From NCBI GenBank assembly GCA_933207985.1, contig OW240916.1:266503566-266567565 (forward strand): a DNA stretch of 64,000 nucleotides. Reading direction: 5' to 3'. The translations under genes were made by a program, and so were the position numbers. The notes under the pieces are model-generated. The model did not search any database. It had not been told where the DNA came from and saw nothing but the letters and a program-made list of their open reading frames with translations. The stretch is from Pelobates cultripes (taxonomy: Eukaryota; Chordata; Amphibia; Anura; Pelobatidae). Below are positions 24,291-35,214 of the stretch, piece by piece. Numbering within the stretch: the stretch's first letter is position 1; every line of letters starts with the position of its first letter.

Positions 24291-24935
24291 ACACATTTAC
24301 TGACAGACACACACTCAGTGACAGACATACATACACACTCACTGACAGACAGACACATACACATTCACTTACAAAACACACACTCACTAACAGACACCAA
24401 ACTGACTCACTAACAGATACACACAGTAACACACTAACACACACACACACACTCTAACACTAACACACACACTCTAACACTAACACACACACACACTCTC
24501 TAACACTAACACACACACTCTAACACACACACACACTCACACTCTAACACACACACTCTAACACTAACACACACACTCTAACACACACACACACACTCTA
24601 ACACACACACACTCAACACCCAACACCTAACACACACACACCACACACACACACACCAACACCAACACACACTAACACACACACACACACCACACACACA
24701 CCACACCTACACACACACACTGTAACACTAACACACACACACACACTCTAACACACACACTCTAACACTAACACACACACTCTAACACTAACACACACAC
24801 ACTCTAACACACGCACACTCTAACACTAACACACACACACATACTCTAACACACACACTCTAACACTAACACACACACTCTAACACTAACACACACACAC
24901 TCTAACACAAATACACTCTACACTAACACACACGT
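24290..24935. repeat. CA-rich satellite (ACACTCTAACACTAACAC)
   Basis: Irregular array of CACACA, CTCTAACA and CTAACA words. The minus-strand frame in cysteine, valine and serine is a product of the repeat. A second block lies at 25245-25700. Confidence 0.9.
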
Positions 24936-24998
24936 TTTTTAAAAAAAATTCATCCCCCAGCTTTTGGGAGTGCTGAGGTGATTCCCTGGGGTCTAGTT

Positions 24999-25185
24999 GT
25001 GTCACCCGGCTGGCGGGGGAGCACTCTTCCCTGTGTGCTCCCTCTTCAGCTCCCTTGCACGTCGCGTACTGATACCGGAGCTGGAAGATGACGTCATCAG
25101 TGCAGTGCGCGAGGGAGTTGAAGAGGGAGCACACAGGGGAGAGTGCTCCTTTGCACGCCCGCCAGCCTGCCCACTCGGTGACACC
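24999..25185. repeat. Large hairpin with GC-rich arms
   Basis: GTGTCACCCGGCTGGCGGG and GGGAGCACTCTTCCCTGTGTG in the left arm (24999-25060) are matched by the complement in 25105-25183, ending GGTGACACC. The right arm is repeated alone at 25810-25900. This looks like an inverted duplication inside a hAT-like element. Confidence 0.75.
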
Positions 25186-25244
25186 AGGGCCAGCCACTCT
25201 TACGAACAGACGCATAGACACTAGCTAACAGAAACACACATTTA

Positions 25245-25700
25245 CTGACAGACAGACACACACTTAGTGACAGACATACATACACACTCACTGACAGACA
25301 GACACATACACACTCACTTACAAAAAATACACTCACTAACAGACACCAAACAGACTCACTAACAGACACACACAGTAACACTCTAACACACACACACTCT
25401 AACACTAACACACACACTCTAACACACACACACTCTAACACACACACACTCTAACACACACACACACACTCACACTCTAAAACACACACTATAACACTAA
25501 CACACACTCTAACACTAACACACACACTCTAACACACACACACACACTAACACTAACACACACACTCTAACACTAACACACTCTAACACTAACACACACT
25601 CTAACACACACACACTCTAACACTAACACACACACTGTAACACACACACTCTAACACTAACACACACTCTCTAACACACACACACTAACACACACACACG
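25245..25700. repeat. CA-rich satellite, second block
   Basis: Same words as at 24290-24935. Both blocks are followed by CACGTTTTTT and then CATCCCCCAGC, so the array and its flank were duplicated together. Confidence 0.9.
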
Positions 25701-26030
25701 TTTTTTTTAAAATGTCATCCCCCAGCCTCCCTACCTTTGGGAGTGCTGAGGGGATTCCCTGGGATCCAGTGGTGTCACTGAAGATGATGTAATGTTCCGG
25801 CTCCGGTATCAGTGCGGTGCGCTAGGGAGCTGAAGAGGGAGCACACAGGGGAGAGTGCTCCCTCGTGCGCCCGCCAGCCTGTCCACCCAGTGACACCAGG
25901 GCCAGCCTTGGGGGACCCTGAGGTGGCCGGCTCCTGGGCCCCCCAGGAGAAGAAGCTGGCCACAGTGGGTACATCGCAGCCGCGACCCCTGCGACCCCGG
26001 TATGTACGCCACTGGCTGTGAGAGTGGTGA
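25700..26030. repeat. Flank copy and hAT-like right end
   Basis: Repeats the 24930-25185 text from CATCCCCCAGC through the GGGAGCACACAGGGGAGAGT arm, and ends with GGTATGTACGCCACTG, a hAT-like terminus also seen at 23330 and 23850. No gene. Confidence 0.6.
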
Positions 26031-27789
26031 ATGTAAATTCAATCTAATAAATAATAATATTTAATGTAGACACTTTAGATATTCCAGATTTTATGTTGCA
26101 AAAATCAACCAGAGCATTATAGTATTGAAAATTCAAAAATCTCCATTCTACAATTATAAAGAAATTGATACAATAGAGGGGTCAGTAGTATCAGAGATAA
26201 AAGAAAAATATGTTATGCATTTCAGGCTAAAATACCAGACTCATTTATTTCTAATTTTATTAACTCTTCATTGAGTTTTTAATGGACTGGTATGGTGCTC
26301 GTTCCATTTATTAGTTAAAAATCTGAATTTTAATATCTGAGCTAGGGTTGAAAATGGGTTACAGCCTACTTGTCTTGCATACTTCCGATATTGGAAGATA
26401 TGAAATTAGGAAAGTTGGTTGGTTGGGTCTTTAAATGTCTGCGAGTGAATCACTTGCATCCCTGGTGGTGCCCAAAATGGGCCATGCTACCTGGAAAGGT
26501 AGCTGGCCTCCTTGGCCAGACCCACTCAAGGTAGACCATGCCCAGAGCACTTCTGAAGAACTCCCTGCATAGTTCTAGTGCCCTGACACCACTTAGCATA
26601 GCTCTGGGCACACCTAATTATGCACCTGCATTGAACTTTCTGGGGACTGTTCCCTGGTGTAATTTTGTCCATGCTTCTGTCCTTGTTTGCCAGTTTTCAT
26701 CAAAAGCAGGATAGGATACTGTTTGGTCTCTATCCAGTCTTTCTGCTACATTTTGTGTTAGCACATTTTTTGGTCAGGTAACCCGTGTGTAATGTCAGGC
26801 CCCGTACCTACACATCTTTATTTGTAATAGATACCGAATGATTATGTGAATCATACTTGGGTTTCAAATTGCATATACTGATTCTCGCAGGACATCTGAA
26901 ACAGTCATTGGCAACACCTCAAGGGGAAAGCATATATTTACAGTAACACTTCTGCTTTGTGCTTTTTTATGGACTATTAGTTCAGCATAGTGTTATTGGA
27001 AGTGTTATTTTTATTTCACTTGTTCCTTTGACTTCTGTACTCCAGAACCTGGTTCCTTCTGATTATTCTCTCCTACCTAACCATCCCTTGGCTAGTTTAT
27101 ATGGTTCTGGTATTCTGGTATGATTTCTGGTATCCTGTCTTCTGTGTATCTGATTTTCCAGATTCCAGGTATACTGCTAACACTTTTAAGAAGTTTCAAC
27201 ATTTTTTGAAGCCCAACTGTCTCTTAAGGTTTTTAGTAAACACAGAAATGACATGGTCTGTACCGTTCCAACTAGGCACATTGTAATTTTAGGATTCATT
27301 TTATCCTCATTGTTTTATTGGTTAATCACATTAATATTAATGTGTAATTATACACAATTAAGGTGCTGCTGTAAAAATTACAATGATAAAAGAATGTCTG
27401 CATGCCTTTGCCATGATGATTAATTAAGGCAAAACAAATTATCAGGATTAGGTAACTGCATGTGAAAGCGAACAAGTGAATTACATAGATTACCAGGTCA
27501 ACATCAAGGGAACGAAATCTTAAAAGAGCCACAGGTAAAAAACTAATGGCAATAAAAAACATGAAAGTCTCCTTAATCATGTTTATTATACCTAGTTATC
27601 AGCAGCTCTGTGAATTGGAATCCTAAGACTTTAGAATTTTAAAGCTTGCTGGATACAGATATGTATTAATTGTGCATGTATTGTCATGTTGTGTGTGGTG
27701 CAGAGGTGCTATATATGCCAACTCTTTAAAATATCAGACCTGGGTACTTGAAAGCAACCATGCCCTCATGCCAGGACATCACTGCATAT
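26031..27789. other. No gene seen
   Basis: Mixed AT-rich sequence with short frames and no motif. This is one of the longest stretches without a recognisable repeat. Confidence 0.5.
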
Positions 27790-28115
27790 TAGACAATTAC
27801 ATAGTTACAATATTACATATTCATTTAGATTGAAAAAAGACAAGTTCATCAAGATCAAAATTTCACACATCCATGTTGTTGATCCAAAAAAAAGCAACCC
27901 CCCCGCCCCCCAAAAAAACAAAACAAAACAAAAACAGTTCTGGTCCCAGTAATAAAAACAAATATATGCCCCTTTTTTCATATAACTATATAATCTGATA
28001 AAACAACTACTTTGGGTAGAGAATTCCACTTCTCTATTGTTGTTACTGTGAAGAACCATTTTCTGTAGAATAAATTGCTTTTTCTCGAGTCTCAATGATT
28101 GCATGCTTACTACAT
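27790..28115 (-). repeat. Rex1/CR1-like LINE 3' end, minus strand
   Basis: Starts with ACATAGTTACA and AGATTGAAAAAAGACAAG, then TTGTTGATCCAAAAAA: the reverse complement of the tail seen at 215-449, continuing into the end of the ORF region. A C/A-rich run at 27895-27935 has expanded inside it. Confidence 0.55.
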
Positions 28116-28310
28116 ATTGATGTCATTTACTGATTATAAGTTGTCTAGCACAGACTAGGTCATATGCCAAGGCATGTTATCCAGAGGAGTGCCTGCGCTT
28201 GAAAAAAATTACAGACACTTCCTGAAATAGGCATCATTATACATGACAAATGGTGACAAATAGCATAAAGAGATTTGAGCTAGTCAGGATTCCAGAAATC
28301 AGAATAATGA

Positions 28311-29533
28311 TGTGACGAGACCAATCTCGCCACATTGCATTGGAGAAGCCTGGTTGCTCGCCTGCTGCCTTTGGACTATGGCCCCCTTTTAAAAGACTTT
28401 ATTTTTGCATGCAGAAAAGCTGTATTCGTGCTTTTCTGCCGGTTGTTCGGTAGTTTCAATCTACCGAACAACCGTACGAATGATTGGACCACCTGGGAGC
28501 TGGAGTGTGCCGGCAATTAACCTCCCTGAAGCTGCGGTTAACCGCAGCTTAATTGATGAACGCTGGGTGGCCGCCGTTCGTATCCCGAACACGAGGTCGC
28601 GGCCATTTTAAACCATACGAATGAACAGCGGTGTTCGCCTCTATTTTTATGGAACTAAAATCGGACACAGTTTTGCGCGAACACCGCTGAAGCCGCCGAC
28701 CTCCCTTCTTGTTCGGTGAAAGCACACGAATGACCCGGTGTTCGGTATTTTTGTGTGAATATCTTATACCCCAGATAGGAATCCCATGGAGCCCATTCGT
28801 ATGAAACTGACTGTAAAGACTTTGGCTCCATGGCGATTGAACTGTATTCGTGTAGTCTGAGTGCCATTCACCTAATAATGTGCACTCAGACCTGAGCTAT
28901 CTGGGGATATGTTACATGTCTGTGGTTTATGTAGTAAATGTTACTTTGTGCATTTTAAAGTGTTATGCTGGTTTTGTGTTCCCACGTGTGTAATGGAGTT
29001 TTGCCTTTGTCTTGGGAGATAATTGAGTTACTTCCCAATTATCTCCCAGGGCAGAGGGGAGGAAGCCAGGATGCATTGTGGGAATATACTGTGACTGTGT
29101 GTCCTATTTGTATACTTGTCTGTCCCTTGTCACAGTCTCCCATTTGGTCCCCTAGGGGAGTGTCCACCAGGTGGGAGACCTGCATAAAAGCTGGGCAGGT
29201 AGCCCTCATTAAACAGACCACTGCTTGACCCTCAACACGGAGCCTTGTCTCGTCTTTGGGGGGATTTACTGTATGCTGCTAAGGACTGATTGCCAGGAGT
29301 GTAAGCCGCTTGGAAGCTTTTCCTGTTCGCCTGCTAGCAGCTATTCGTATGGTTCCTGTTCGTTTATTTGAAGTGCTACCTTATTCCCTTGTATGCCGTT
29401 CGGGAGTTTGGAGCATTCACTTATTGGCGGTTCGTGAGTTTTGGTGATTATTCAGTAGCTGTGCCTGTCTCTGAAAAGGGGGATTATCGTCTAAGCGGTT
29501 TTTTTCCCCTTTTGTGCAAAACGGACCGTTACA
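28311..29533 (+). repeat. 5' LTR
   Basis: TGTGACGAGACC to CCGTTACA. It contains several perfect or near-perfect fold-backs: GGTTGTTCGGTAGTTTCAAT with its complement (28439-28473), AAGCTGCGGTTAACCGCAGC (about 28529), a CAGCGGTGTTCGC ... GCGAACACCGCTG stem (28626-28690) and GGGAGATAATTGAG with its inverse around 29009-29050. A TATA-like box and AATTAAA-type signal are listed separately. Confidence 0.85.
29183..29213 (+). promoter_or_regulatory. LTR TATA-like box and polyadenylation signal
   Basis: CATAAAAG at 29183-29190 followed by ATTAAA at 29208-29213. The close spacing implies a very short R region. The right LTR has the same pair. Confidence 0.45.
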
Positions 29534-29554
29534 ATTGGTGGCAGCGGTGGGATC
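29534..29554 (+). other. Primer-binding site
   Basis: TTGGTGGCAGCGGTGGGATC starts directly after the LTR, where a tRNA 3' end would prime minus-strand DNA. The Gmr1-like element at 39-45 kb has TTGGTTGGCAGCGCTGGGAT in the same place. Confidence 0.6.
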
Positions 29555-29621
29555 GTTCCCACGGACTACAGGACAGCTACAGGAGACACCATTCCGTGGA
29601 TTTACAATTTGAGGGCAACGC

Positions 29622-30746
29622 ATGTCCCAGTACAGCGACCCTGACAGCAACAGCATGGAACCAGCAGTGGCGTACAGCTACTCAAGGAGAGAGTTTGACA
29701 ATATGATGGGATTGCGGCTAAAGTACTACGGACCCAATCCACCGGAGAAATCGGTGCAGCTTATAAGGAATCTAGTGTTCAAGAATCTGCAACACCGGGC
29801 AGAAAGAGAAGGTCAGCTGGCACGTTGGGAAGAACTCCAGCGACAGGTACTGCAGGGAATTGGGAGCCCAGTCTCCATTCCCCAGCGGCAGAGTGAATTG
29901 CAGGGAATTGGGAGCACAGTCTCCATTCCCCAGCGGCAGAGTGAATTGCAGGGAATTGGGAGCCCGAGCTCCATTCCCCAGCGGGAGATATTGCAGGGAA
30001 TTGGGAGCCCAGTCTCCATTCCCCAGCGGGAGAGTGAATTGCAGGGAATTGGGATCCCAGTCTCCATTCCCCAGCGGGAGAAATTGCAGGGAATTGGGAG
30101 CCCGAGCTCCATTCCCCAGCGGGAGATATTGCAGGGAATTGGGAGCCCAGTCTCCATTCCCCAGCGGGAGATATTGCAGGGAATTGGGAGCCCAGTCTCC
30201 ATTCCCCAGCGGGAGATATTGCAGGGAATTGGGAGCCTGAGCTCCATTCCCCAGCGGCAGGCTGAGTTACAGGGGACAGAGATAGCTGCTCCTGTCCCCC
30301 AGCAGCAGAATGAATTGCAGGGAATTGGGAGCCCAGTCTCCATTCCCCAGCGGGAGATATTGCAGGGAATTGGGAGCCCGAGCTCCATTCCCCAGCGGGA
30401 GATATTGCAGGGAATTGGGAGCCCAGTCTCCATTCCCCAGCGGCAGTGTGATACGCAGGGAATAGGGAGCCCAGTCCCCATTCCCCAGCGGCAGAGTGTC
30501 CTACCGGGAATAGAGAGCCCAGTCTCCTTTCCCCAGCAGCAGGACACTGTATTGGGAGCGGAGACAGTCGGTCTCCCTCCACAGAGGATGAAAGTAGGTA
30601 TGGGAGAGGAGCTTGCTACCACCTCTCCCCAGCGGCAGATCATTAATGGGCAGGGAATAGAGAGCTCAGTCTCCTTTCCCCAGCGGCAGAGTGTTATATT
30701 GGGAGAGGAGCCTGTTACCCCTCTCCCCAGCGACAGGGCTGTCTAG
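29622..30746 (+). CDS. Gag-like N-terminus fused to tandem peptide repeat
   Basis: A 374-codon frame starting at an ATG 88 bases after the LTR. Residues 1-75 (with EFDNMMGLRLKYYGPNPPEK) resemble in spacing and content the segment at residues 60-90 of the Gmr1-like Gag (FRREVQFRLSFYGENPTTD), so I read it as a Gag N-terminus. From residue 76 on, about 15 copies of a 15-16 residue unit (LQGIGSPVSIPQRE) follow, then degenerate copies. There is no capsid core, zinc knuckle or protease. The unit length (45 or 48 bp) keeps the frame open, and two antisense frames too (29779-30582 and 29813-30643). Whether it is translated is unknown. It may be kept by repeat expansion alone. Confidence 0.5.
   Translation: MSQYSDPDSNSMEPAVAYSYSRREFDNMMGLRLKYYGPNPPEKSVQLIRNLVFKNLQHRAEREGQLARWEELQRQVLQGIGSPVSIPQRQSELQGIGSTVSIPQRQSELQGIGSPSSIPQREILQGIGSPVSIPQRESELQGIGIPVSIPQREKLQGIGSPSSIPQREILQGIGSPVSIPQREILQGIGSPVSIPQREILQGIGSLSSIPQRQAELQGTEIAAPVPQQQNELQGIGSPVSIPQREILQGIGSPSSIPQREILQGIGSPVSIPQRQCDTQGIGSPVPIPQRQSVLPGIESPVSFPQQQDTVLGAETVGLPPQRMKVGMGEELATTSPQRQIINGQGIESSVSFPQRQSVILGEEPVTPLPSDRAV
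29845..30545 (+). repeat. 45/48-bp minisatellite
   Basis: The core TTGCAGGGAATTGGGAGCCC then AGTCTCCATTCCCCAGCG is repeated about 15 times, with variants such as CGAGCTCC shared by non-adjacent units. This suggests block-wise expansion. A second, looser array built on GGGGAGACAGTCGGTCTCC follows at 30740-30925. Confidence 0.95.
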
Positions 30747-31181
30747 CCAAAGGGGAGACAGTCGGTCTCCCCCTCCAGCAGCAGAGATGGGTAACCAAAG
30801 GGGAGACAGTCGGTCTCCAGCAGCAGGACTGTGCATCTAAAGGGGAGACAGTCAGTCTCCAGCAGCAGCAGCAGAGCGGTGTATTTAAAGGGGAGACAGT
30901 CGGTCTCCCCCTCCAACAACCAGGCTTCCACCAGGCTACCCTCCCAGTAGCTCTGGCAACAGGGCAGAGTGCCGCTGGTCTCTGCCCACGCAGCAACCCA
31001 CCAAGTACCCGTACCCAGCACAGCCGTGGTGAGGCACCTGGACATGGACAAGCTTCTTCTCTACCCAGGTGTAGTAACCATTTATTGTGAGTGGGCTGTG
31101 CTGTGGATTATTTGTTGTGGGTGGGCTGCTGGACTAACAAGGGCACTGACCGGCAGGAGGTCAGATACCCTGTTAGTCTGT

Positions 31182-31198
31182 TTGGAAAAGGGGAGAGA
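31182..31198 (+). other. Polypurine tract
   Basis: GGAAAAGGGGAGAGA immediately precedes the right LTR, where plus-strand DNA synthesis would be primed. Confidence 0.7.
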
Positions 31199-32422
31199 TG
31201 TGACGAGACCAATCTCGCCACATTGCATTGGAGAAGCCTGGTTGCTCGCCTTCTGCCTTTGGACTATGGCCCCCTTTTAAAAGACTTTATTTTTGCATGC
31301 AGAAAAGCTGTATTCGTGCTTTTCTGCCGGTTGTTCGGTAGTTTCAATCTACCGAACAACCGTACGAATGACTGGACCACCTGGGAGCTGGGGTGTGCCG
31401 GCAATTAACCTCCCTGAAGCTGCGGTTAACCGCAGCTTAATTGATGAACGCTGGGTGGCCGCCGTTCGTATCCCGAACACGAGGTCGCGGCCATTTTAAA
31501 ACCATACGAATGAACAGCGGTGTTCGCCTCTATTTTTATGGAACTAAAATCGGACACAGTTTTGCGCGAACACCGCTGAAGCTGCCGACCTCCCTTCTTG
31601 TTCGGTGAAAGCGCACGAATGACCCGGTGTTCGGTATTTTTGTGTGAATGTCTTATACCCCAGATAGGAATCCCATGGAGCCCATTCGTATAAAACTGAC
31701 TGTAAAGACTTTGGCTCCATGGCGATTGAACTGTATTCGTGTAGTCTGAGTGCCATTCACCTAATAATGTGCACTCAGACCTGAGCTATCTGGGGATATG
31801 TTACATGTCTGTGGTTTATGTAGTAAATGTTACTTTGTGCATTTTAAAGTGTTATGCTGGTTTTGTGTTCCCACGTGTGTAATGGAGTTTTGCCTTTGTC
31901 TTGGGAGATAATTGAGTTACTTCCCAATTATCTCCCAGGGCAGAGGGGAGGAAGCCAGGATGCATTGTGGGAATATACTGTGACTGTGTGTCCTTTTTGT
32001 ATACTTGTCTGTCCCTTGTCACAGTCTCCCATTTGGTCCCCTAGGGGAGTGTCCACCAGGTGGGAGACCTGCATAAAAGCTGGGCAGGTAGCCCTCATTA
32101 AACAGACCACTGCTTGACCCTCAACACGGAGCCTTGTCTCGTCTTTGGGGGGATTTACTGTATGCTGCTAAGGACTGATTGCCAGGAGTGTAAGCCGCTT
32201 GGAAGCTTTTCCTGTTCGCCTGCTAGCAGCTATTCGTATGGTTCCTGTTCGTTTATTTGAAGTGCTACCTTATTCCCTTGTATGCCGTTCGGGAGTTTTG
32301 GAGCATTCACTTATTGGCGGTTCGTGAGTTTTGGTGATTATACCGTAGCTGTGCCTGTCTCTGAAAAGGGGGATTATCGTCTAAGTGGTTTTTTCCCCTT
32401 TTGTGCAAAACGGTCCGTTACA
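31199..32422 (+). repeat. 3' LTR
   Basis: Same ends as the left LTR (TGTGACGAGACC to CCGTTACA). By eye I count roughly 15-18 differences over 1.22 kb, so the pair is about 98.5% alike and the insertion is fairly young. TATA-like CATAAAAG at about 32072 and ATTAAA at 32097 are kept. Confidence 0.85.
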
Positions 32423-32434
32423 GTGTGTTCAGGG

Positions 32435-33830
32435 AGGTAGATATTATCCCCCTACCCAGAGACATAGGGACAGGGAAGATAGAGATTTTGTGGGTCTTGT
32501 TGATATAGTCATGGATGACTATTGATACCGACCGGGCTCCATTCGCCTTGGTCGAGTGGAGCCTATGGTCGACGTAACAATAGGGGGAAAGAGAAGTCCT
32601 TTCATGATAGACACGGGTGCTGAGCATTCTGTGGTGACCAAATTGTAGCTACTCCTTCCGGAAAGACTATAACTGTGATAGGAGCTACTGGGAGAAGCGC
32701 TGCTAGACCGGTTCTCAGGAGTTGCACTTGCATTCTAGGAGGCCATTTTGTTAAGCACCAGTTCCTATACATGCCGGAGTGTCCAGTTCAACTTCTAGGA
32801 TGAGATCTATTATCAAAGCTTCAAGCTCAGATAACTTTTCTACCTAACGGATCAACATTTCTGAAGTTTAATAAATCACCAGGCATGATAGCAGTATTGG
32901 TACCAAAAGAAGAAGAATGTTTTTTCTATTCTGTAATGACAAAAGTGAACCCAAGGAGTGATTTAATCCTTATTTGATATTCCAGGAGTATGGGCAGAGA
33001 ATAATCCTCCAGGACTTGCCCGTAATATCCCACTGATACATATTGAGTTAAAGCTTGGGGTGTATCCTTTTAGCCTTCGTATGTTGTTCTTTTATCTACC
33101 CCAACAGCTGTAAAGGTGGCAGAGGTGACTCCTTGGATTCATCACTCTAGGGTTAAACCAGCGGCGGATTCCTGGCAAGCTACTCCAGATCCTGAAAATC
33201 CTAGCAAGATCCGGTTGAAGCGCATAACCCAGTCAGATTGAGCGTGACTCGAGAAGTATGCGGTGATTTTTGAAGTATCGTGGTTGAAAACATCATCAGG
33301 AATCAGCAAGTAGGTGTTTTGACGGCCATAATAAAGCCTGACCACCTGCCTACTTGTCATAGTCAGAGTGTCTCAAAGGGACCGCTGTGAAGATAAGTGA
33401 GGATCAGAGCCCCATCGAATTTATACTGGATCTGTGGAAAGAAGGCATATTCGGAGTTACCACAAGATTGGGAAGGGGCATGTGTGCTAGGTATGCTCAA
33501 ACCATCCTTCTTGTTGCCAGTTGAAACAGGAGAGACCTTGGGAGTTAAGGTTTATGATGTGAATCATAAAAAGAAACGAGCATCATTGAACATAGGTAGT
33601 TGGGAAGTGGCCTCCCCAGTGTATTATTAATTAATATGGACCTGCTACCTGGGCTCAAGATGGCACATATGTTTATAGAACTCCCATATATATGCTCAAC
33701 CGCATTATAAGATTACAGGCGGTGGTTGAGATCATAACCAATGAGACGGCTAAAGCACTTAACCTTTTGGCTAAGCAAAATACCCGTATGAGATCAGCCA
33801 TTTACCAAAATAGTACAAAAGGAAAAAAAT
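32435..33830 (+). pseudogene. Deleted endogenous retrovirus relic (protease, pol and env scraps)
   Basis: Short blocks in changing frames follow retrovirus order. At about 32565-32640 there is a retroviral protease start with an intact D-T-G-A motif. At about 32670-32900 comes the protease end and RT start. At 33100-33230 comes an integrase C-terminal segment. At 33390-33630 there is a surface-protein end with a basic K-K-K-R stretch like a furin site. At 33640-33830 there is a heptad-like transmembrane-subunit piece. Gag, most of RT, RNase H, the integrase core and most of env are missing, and stop codons break each block. The arrangement is most like gammaretrovirus-type endogenous copies. 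It cannot make any protein of use. Confidence 0.65.
33397..33630 (+). pseudogene. Envelope surface/transmembrane junction fragment
   Basis: A 77-codon frame with a C-G, C-V-L-G and basic cleavage-like stretch ending in a stop. Read with the next block (33640-33830), it looks like the SU/TM border of a retroviral Env. It lacks signal peptide, receptor-binding part, fusion peptide and membrane anchor. Confidence 0.5.
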
Positions 33831-33834
33831 AGTT

Positions 33835-34690
33835 CATAGGCGCTTAACTGAAATTATGGCAGTTTGGTATACAGTAAAGATATACAAGTGGTGTAACCGG
33901 TATATTAGTGATTCCCTTTTGCACCAAATATTAATAGTATAAAACAGAACATATACCAGTGTATACACCTCCCAATGTGATTTAAAAAAATTTGGGTAAC
34001 ATTACCAATATGAAACTTGATTTTAGCGTAAACAACGTAGAGCTTGATTGAGATGTAAACTAGAACAAGAAAAAAATACAAAACAACATAGTGTATAGTA
34101 GCTTATAAGTGGTAATAGATGTAGAACTCTCACTCACATTTTCCAGAGCTGTACCGGACTCTGTAAATTAGGCTCACGGGTGCCAAGTACTGGCTAGCGA
34201 TCCAGGTTATTCAGGCGGATGAGACTCCAATTAGAAGTAAAAAATGTATATTTATTGTAAAAAATATCAGTTAAAATATATACACTTTAGGGCACTATGT
34301 GGGTGGAACCCAATATAGAAACTAACAAAATATAACAAAGTTGGAGTTCCACTTACCCCTATATGTAGTGGCCCAGAATGTCAGGATACAGATAAAATAA
34401 CAAATGACAAATCTAAAATATGAAATAAAAGCAGATGCATTTCAGCTTGCAGCCTTCTTCCTGTGCTTCTCTTTGAGTCCCCTTCAGTTTTCTTATATAG
34501 GTCTTGTCCTTCCCTTTCACCTAAATTGAATTTCATACCGGAGTCGCGTCACTTCTGGTTTCCCACGTGACGTCACTTCCGGTTTTCGGCCGGTTGGAAC
34601 GCACGCTGGAAACGGAACGCACGTTGCTTCCTCAATGTAATTTTTAAGTCCCTATGGCAACCATGCGCTCCATATTATCAGGAAGTCACA
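33835..34690 (-). repeat. Terminal region of a Penelope-like element, minus strand (tentative)
   Basis: Read on the minus strand it has the same layout as 37980-38470 on the plus strand: GGAACGCA words, ACGTGAC/ACGTCAC, a TATA-like stretch, a CAGGAAGAAGGCTG ... GAAA segment in the place of the hammerhead-like motif, then AATAAATA plus TTTTTTAC and a GTGAGTG block. Direct identity is low, so the two are related families and not copies. No coding sequence is attached on this side. Confidence 0.35.
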
Positions 34691-35148
34691 ACATCATTGC
34701 AAAATATAAAGAACAAAGGATAATGAATATAGAATCATATGTAAACTTTGTGCTGGAGGGAATCTATATACCTCCCCAGGTTCATACTTTGTGTAATTAG
34801 CCAAAGGGAAATGTGTTTGATTTCTGTGAGTGGAAACCGAGGGCTGAAAAACCCTGAAACAGTAAGGTTGTTGCTTATGTTTATGTTTATGTTGGGAAAT
34901 GGATAAGCGATCCAACCCAGTTAGCTAATTATTTTGTTTAGTTAGTGCTCAGAAAAGCAAGGATTTTGTTTGATATATTTTGTTACAACCTTTTATACCT
35001 TCCAGTGCATTTATTTTGGAACCACAATAAAAAGAGCAAGTCCTTTTACCTCATCCAGCATGTGAAGTGTCTCTAAAGCCTGAAAATACTGTGTGTAACA
35101 CCGCAATCCCAGGACAAGGTACCAAGGGAAAGGAGTACTTTTGTCACA
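34691..35148 (+). repeat. 5' LTR part of a Gmr1-like gypsy fragment
   Basis: It ends GTCACA directly before TATGGTGGAGAATGCAGG, a primer-binding-type sequence. CAATAAAA near 35026 is a polyadenylation signal. The left LTR end is not recognisable, and no 3' LTR copy exists in the window, so the boundary is approximate. Confidence 0.5.
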
Positions 35149-35214
35149 TATGGTGGAGAATGCAGGTAACACACGGCAAAGTCTGCAAGTAGGGAGAAAG
35201 AGACTGCTGAGAAA

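Larger units (their letters stand above)
28311..32422 (+). mobile_element. Non-autonomous LTR retrotransposon with minisatellite gag
   Basis: Two LTRs in the same direction enclose a 1.67-kb interior with a primer-binding site, one Gag-like frame, tandem repeats and a polypurine tract. There is no protease, integrase or RT, so it would depend on another element. Candidates are the Gmr1-like elements (39-45 kb), which have a near-matching primer-binding site and similar LTR hairpins. No 5-bp duplication is seen: aatga lies before the left LTR and gtgtt after the right one, where retrovirus-like remnants start at once. Confidence 0.8.

Noticed and set aside
24238..25447. Cys/Val/Ser-rich minus-strand frames
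   Set aside because: Translation of CA-rich satellite; no composition or motif of a real protein.
29845..30545. CRISPR-like regular repeats
   Set aside because: Units are contiguous without unique spacers; a minisatellite in a vertebrate retroelement.
29779..30643. Two antisense frames of 267 and 276 codons
   Set aside because: Both are shadows of the 45/48-bp repeat, with no start context or domain; kept only as part of the minisatellite finding.
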